From: a virus
Reading direction: 5' to 3' (one strand)
IMG/VR virus record: IMGVR_UViG_3300044950_000231
Location: 1-35,344 of that record
DNA length: 35,344 bases
The position numbers and the translations under genes are program-made. Shown here piece by piece: positions 33,647 through 35,344 of this stretch (position 1 is its first letter; each line of letters begins with the position of its first letter). The notes beneath the pieces were generated by a model. It was given only the letters and a program-made list of their open reading frames with translations. It ran no database searches and was not told the origin of the DNA.

Positions 33647-34258
33647 TAGGTTTATGATAACATTTTTAGAAGCAGCTGGATTGATCCGCGGCACGATGAA
33701 CGGTTTGTACTGTTGCAGCGTGTAGACCATGTCGCTCAGAATTCCGAGTGGATCCGACAGGGTTTTTTTATTTATACGTGAAAGAAAGTCAACCAAAACG
33801 TCGACTATGATCACTGATTCATAATGTATCTTCTCTCGCCTACAAAGATCTAAGATTGGGACAATGTTCGACACAGGCCTGGGCGTTAAGCACTCGTCGA
33901 AAGTAAGACATTGATTGATCGCATAATCGCAAAGGACGTTCATGTCATTGCTGAACTGATACTGCATACGCTGCATCTTGGCAACCCACAACATATACGT
34001 GTCGTGATCCATGTCACGAATCCACCGATTGCCCGCGAGAGTATTCGCAAGCAGGTAGTGAATAAGGTCGACTATGTTAGGAAACTTCTTCGCAAGCTTC
34101 TCATACGCAAATCGGTCAGGCGACTTCTGAAAGGCCGAGTTCTTTCGAGACGGCCCCTTGAAGTTGAACTTGAATGCGTCGTATGTTCCCTTGTCGAAGT
34201 GTAACTTAACCGCTATGTAAGTCGAATAAACGACGAGCGGATTTACTTCTGTTTTCAT
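33626..34258 (-). CDS. gp59: Helicase loader, T4 gp59-like
   Basis: 210 aa (T4 gp59 is 217). gp59 places the gp41 helicase on forked DNA coated with gp32. The N-terminus (PLVVYSTYIAVKLHFDKGTYDAFKFNFKG, read as VYSTYIAVKLHF and YDAFKFNFKG) and FQKSPDRFAYEKLAKKF match the family pattern recalled from T4 (YKLYLMIKQHM, KYDVIKYNW, RRDKYFFQKLSEKY). The following LIHYLLANTLAGNRWI matches T4 LIFISNLVANQDAWI. The order gp33-gp59-gp32 is that of T4. The ATG follows the small Cys-rich gene's stop by three bases. Confidence 0.88.
   Translation of the reverse strand: MKTEVNPLVVYSTYIAVKLHFDKGTYDAFKFNFKGPSRKNSAFQKSPDRFAYEKLAKKFPNIVDLIHYLLANTLAGNRWIRDMDHDTYMLWVAKMQRMQYQFSNDMNVLCDYAINQCLTFDECLTPRPVSNIVPILDLCRREKIHYESVIIVDVLVDFLSRINKKTLSDPLGILSDMVYTLQQYKPFIVPRINPAASKNVIINLFTNVGK
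33769..33776 (-). promoter_or_regulatory. Internal TATAAATA inside gp59, possible late promoter for gp32
   Basis: Exact late consensus within gp59, about 200 nt upstream of gp32. T4 gene 32 is also transcribed late, so it may be functional, but it codes for R-I-N-K in gp59 and could be chance. Confidence 0.35.
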
Positions 34259-34261
34259 TCG

Positions 34262-34471
34262 TTAACATCTGGGTGTGCAGCGCGGACAAGGACACGACAA
34301 TGCGTGCACACAATATCCGAGCCCGTCTTTTCTTTGACCTGTCCCGCCGCACATCGTGCATGATTTATGCAAGCATGGCTGCTCAGTGACAGACCATGGA
34401 GGCGGTGGCCAAATCTTGCCGTCCCATGGATTGCCCCATGGCCATGTCGTCAGCGGTCTGCTATTCGTCAT
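34262..34471 (-). CDS. Cys-rich zinc-finger-like mini-protein, 69 aa
   Basis: I do not recognise it. The first half is Trp/Pro-rich (TWPWGNPWDGKIWPPPPW). The second half holds CTMCGGTGQRKDGLGYC and CPCPRC, a CxxCxGxG motif like the DnaJ zinc finger, with eight Cys and two His that could bind one or two zinc ions. It overlaps the gp33 end by 11 nt and precedes gp59 by three bases, so it belongs to the replication/late-transcription operon. A chaperone-like or protein-binding role is only a guess. Confidence 0.6.
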   Translation of the reverse strand: MTNSRPLTTWPWGNPWDGKIWPPPPWSVTEQPCLHKSCTMCGGTGQRKDGLGYCVHALSCPCPRCTPRC

Positions 34472-34724
34472 AGAGCGAGTTGGGTTTAGGCAGGATGTTG
34501 TTCCGCTGTGCCTCTGCTTCGAGCTTGTCTTTTAACGGGCCTGTCACCATCTTAGCAATGTCCTCAGGCTCAAGATCTAGGTCAGCACATATTTGGAGGA
34601 TGGCTTCCAGATACGACAAACCGTCAGACCGAACTAGTCGCTCTGCACGGATTGTCAATTCTTGCTTTGTGATGGCAGGCGTGATACTAACCGCCCCGTA
34701 ATCTGTCGATGTATTATCTGTCAT
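34461..34724 (-). CDS. gp33: Late-transcription co-activator, T4 gp33-like
   Basis: 87 aa (T4 gp33 is 112). gp33 bridges host RNA polymerase to the sliding clamp and activates late promoters. The central pattern (LVRSDGLSYLEAILQIC, LDLEPEDIAKMVTGPLKDKLEAEAQ, cited in parts) matches small gp33 proteins of cyanophages as recalled. The C-terminus ends NSLYDE, which resembles the hydrophobic-acidic clamp-binding tails of T4 gp33, gp55 and gp43. Its location upstream of gp59-gp32 is as in T4. It fits with the many TATAAATA promoters in the window. Confidence 0.75.
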   Translation of the reverse strand: MTDNTSTDYGAVSITPAITKQELTIRAERLVRSDGLSYLEAILQICADLDLEPEDIAKMVTGPLKDKLEAEAQRNNILPKPNSLYDE

Positions 34725-34729
34725 GAATC

Positions 34730-35344
34730 TTACACACGAACGTCAACCGCTCTGACAAGAATTGTCTGTGGGTTGATGCGTCCATTCCCTTTTCTCTTCT
34801 TGCACTTCATGCTTTCGAGATACTTATCAACCTGCTTAGGCGTTGACGAGATGATGGCGTTTAGAACCTCTTTCGGTTTTCTCAGTGTGGTGATGTAGCT
34901 TGTCGCGACATCGAAATTTTTCAGGGATGTTCCTTTGACCTCAAAGCCGACATTGCCTGATGCAATATAAACGCCTAGCTGGCGATACTTCGTGTTGAAA
35001 GTATACAACCGTTGAGCGGACGGAACCCGTGTAGGATTGATCGACTCAAGATCGAAGTCCTTAGAGCTTTGCTGGAACTTGAGTCGAGCGACCTGCTTGC
35101 CTGCATCCTTGATCTTCTTAGCACGAGGTTTGCGCAACGCTTTCGAAACGTTCGAGTGTTTGACGACGTCGGCAATCATGCCTTCAAGAACCGTGATTCG
35201 ATTCTTTAGGGCAGGCTTCGACATGTGAGAGTATCCTTCGACGAGGTCAGGATCGGTCTTATCGTATGCTCCTTGATATTCCGCGAGCTGCTTGTTCAGC
35301 CAATCCGTGATATGCTTGCAACCCGCGGCCGGGATGTTCCCGTC
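34730..35344 (-). CDS. Conserved phage protein of unknown function (N-terminus beyond the window)
   Basis: The frame is open from the right edge: about 40 residues (DGNIPAAGCKHITDWLNKQL, then AEYQGAYDKTDPDL, VEGYSH) precede the internal Met at 35224, so at least 204 residues are visible and the true start lies outside. The Met at 35224 has an AAGGA 10 nt upstream but is probably internal. The C-terminal half, with INPTRVPSAQRLYTFNTKYRQLGVY, VKGTSLKNFD and TLRKPKEVLN, recalls a protein common beside gp33 in marine T4-like phages. Residues 25-55 after that Met are Lys/Arg-rich (RKPRAKKIKDAGKQ). No catalytic motif was seen. Function unknown. Confidence 0.7.
   Translation of the reverse strand, partial: DGNIPAAGCKHITDWLNKQLAEYQGAYDKTDPDLVEGYSHMSKPALKNRITVLEGMIADVVKHSNVSKALRKPRAKKIKDAGKQVARLKFQQSSKDFDLESINPTRVPSAQRLYTFNTKYRQLGVYIASGNVGFEVKGTSLKNFDVATSYITTLRKPKEVLNAIISSTPKQVDKYLESMKCKKRKGNGRINPQTILVRAVDVRV

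Noticed and set aside
1-35344. Eukaryotic-telomere-like TTAGGG occurrences
   Set aside because: They are single scattered copies within genes, not tandem arrays; they are reported as part of the TGTTAGG enrichment, not as telomeres.
1-35344. tRNA genes, CRISPR arrays, integrase or attachment sites
   Set aside because: None seen on either strand; the block is densely coding with gaps of at most about 60 nt.

Overview
This window is part of the genome of a T4-like contractile-tailed bacteriophage (myovirus). The evidence is a nearly complete set of T4-type baseplate and hub genes (gp25, gp6, gp8, gp27, gp5, gp48, gp53, gp26, gp29), a neck protein (gp13), a head-completion nuclease (gp4), the replication proteins gp32 and gp59, the late-transcription co-activator gp33, and T4-type late promoters (TATAAATA) in the gaps between structural genes. 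The gp32 and baseplate proteins look more like those of marine cyanophage/pelagiphage-type T4 relatives than coliphage T4 (recalled similarity, not searched). The host cannot be named from this window. The near-absence of Shine-Dalgarno sequences is a possible clue to it.

Layout. (1) Positions 1-28248, all minus strand, are a late structural block. Read in the direction of transcription it runs: gp48-like tube cap, gp53, gp27, gp5 (OB fold plus a CHAP-type peptidase instead of the T4 lysozyme), a separately encoded gp5 C-terminal needle, a 680-aa Ig/3D-like protein, gp25, gp6, a gp7-position protein, gp8, a 1665-aa DUF4815 protein, and a small coiled-coil protein. Then follows an adhesion cassette of about 10 kb (decapeptide-repeat fiber, YadA-head-like fiber, fiber-tip-like protein, two-helix membrane protein, Ig-like fiber protein, collagen-like fiber, 956-aa multi-domain binding protein, secreted F5/8C-FN3 protein), and finally gp13 running off the left edge. 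The cassette sits where T4 carries genes 9-12. (2) Positions 28305-32618, plus strand, hold gp4, a conserved protein of unknown function, a tail-tube-fold protein, gp26 with a -1 frameshift extension, and the gp29-like tape measure. (3) Positions 32675-35344, minus strand, are a replication/late-transcription block: a partial unknown gene, gp33, a Cys-rich mini-protein, gp59 and gp32. A strong bidirectional hairpin terminator separates (2) from (3).

The genes assemble and arm one tail. gp26 with its frameshifted form would chaperone or assemble the hub and tape measure. gp27/gp5/needle form the spike, gp6/7/8/25/53 the wedges, gp48 and the tube-fold protein cap the baseplate, and the cassette proteins bind the host. 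gp33 works at the sliding clamp to activate the TATAAATA promoters; gp59 loads helicase on gp32-coated DNA.

Most notable signals: a slippery heptamer T TTT TTC at the end of gp26 that joins it in -1 frame to a 58-residue extension ending one base before the tape-measure ATG; late promoters placed a near-constant 5-6 nt from start codons, implying leaderless mRNAs; a widespread lack of Shine-Dalgarno sites; a strongly over-represented heptamer TGTTAGG/CCTAACA on both strands; and a circularly permuted F5/8C domain in a secreted-looking protein. No tRNA, CRISPR array, insertion sequence or integrase was seen, and no gene-free stretch exceeds about 60 bases.
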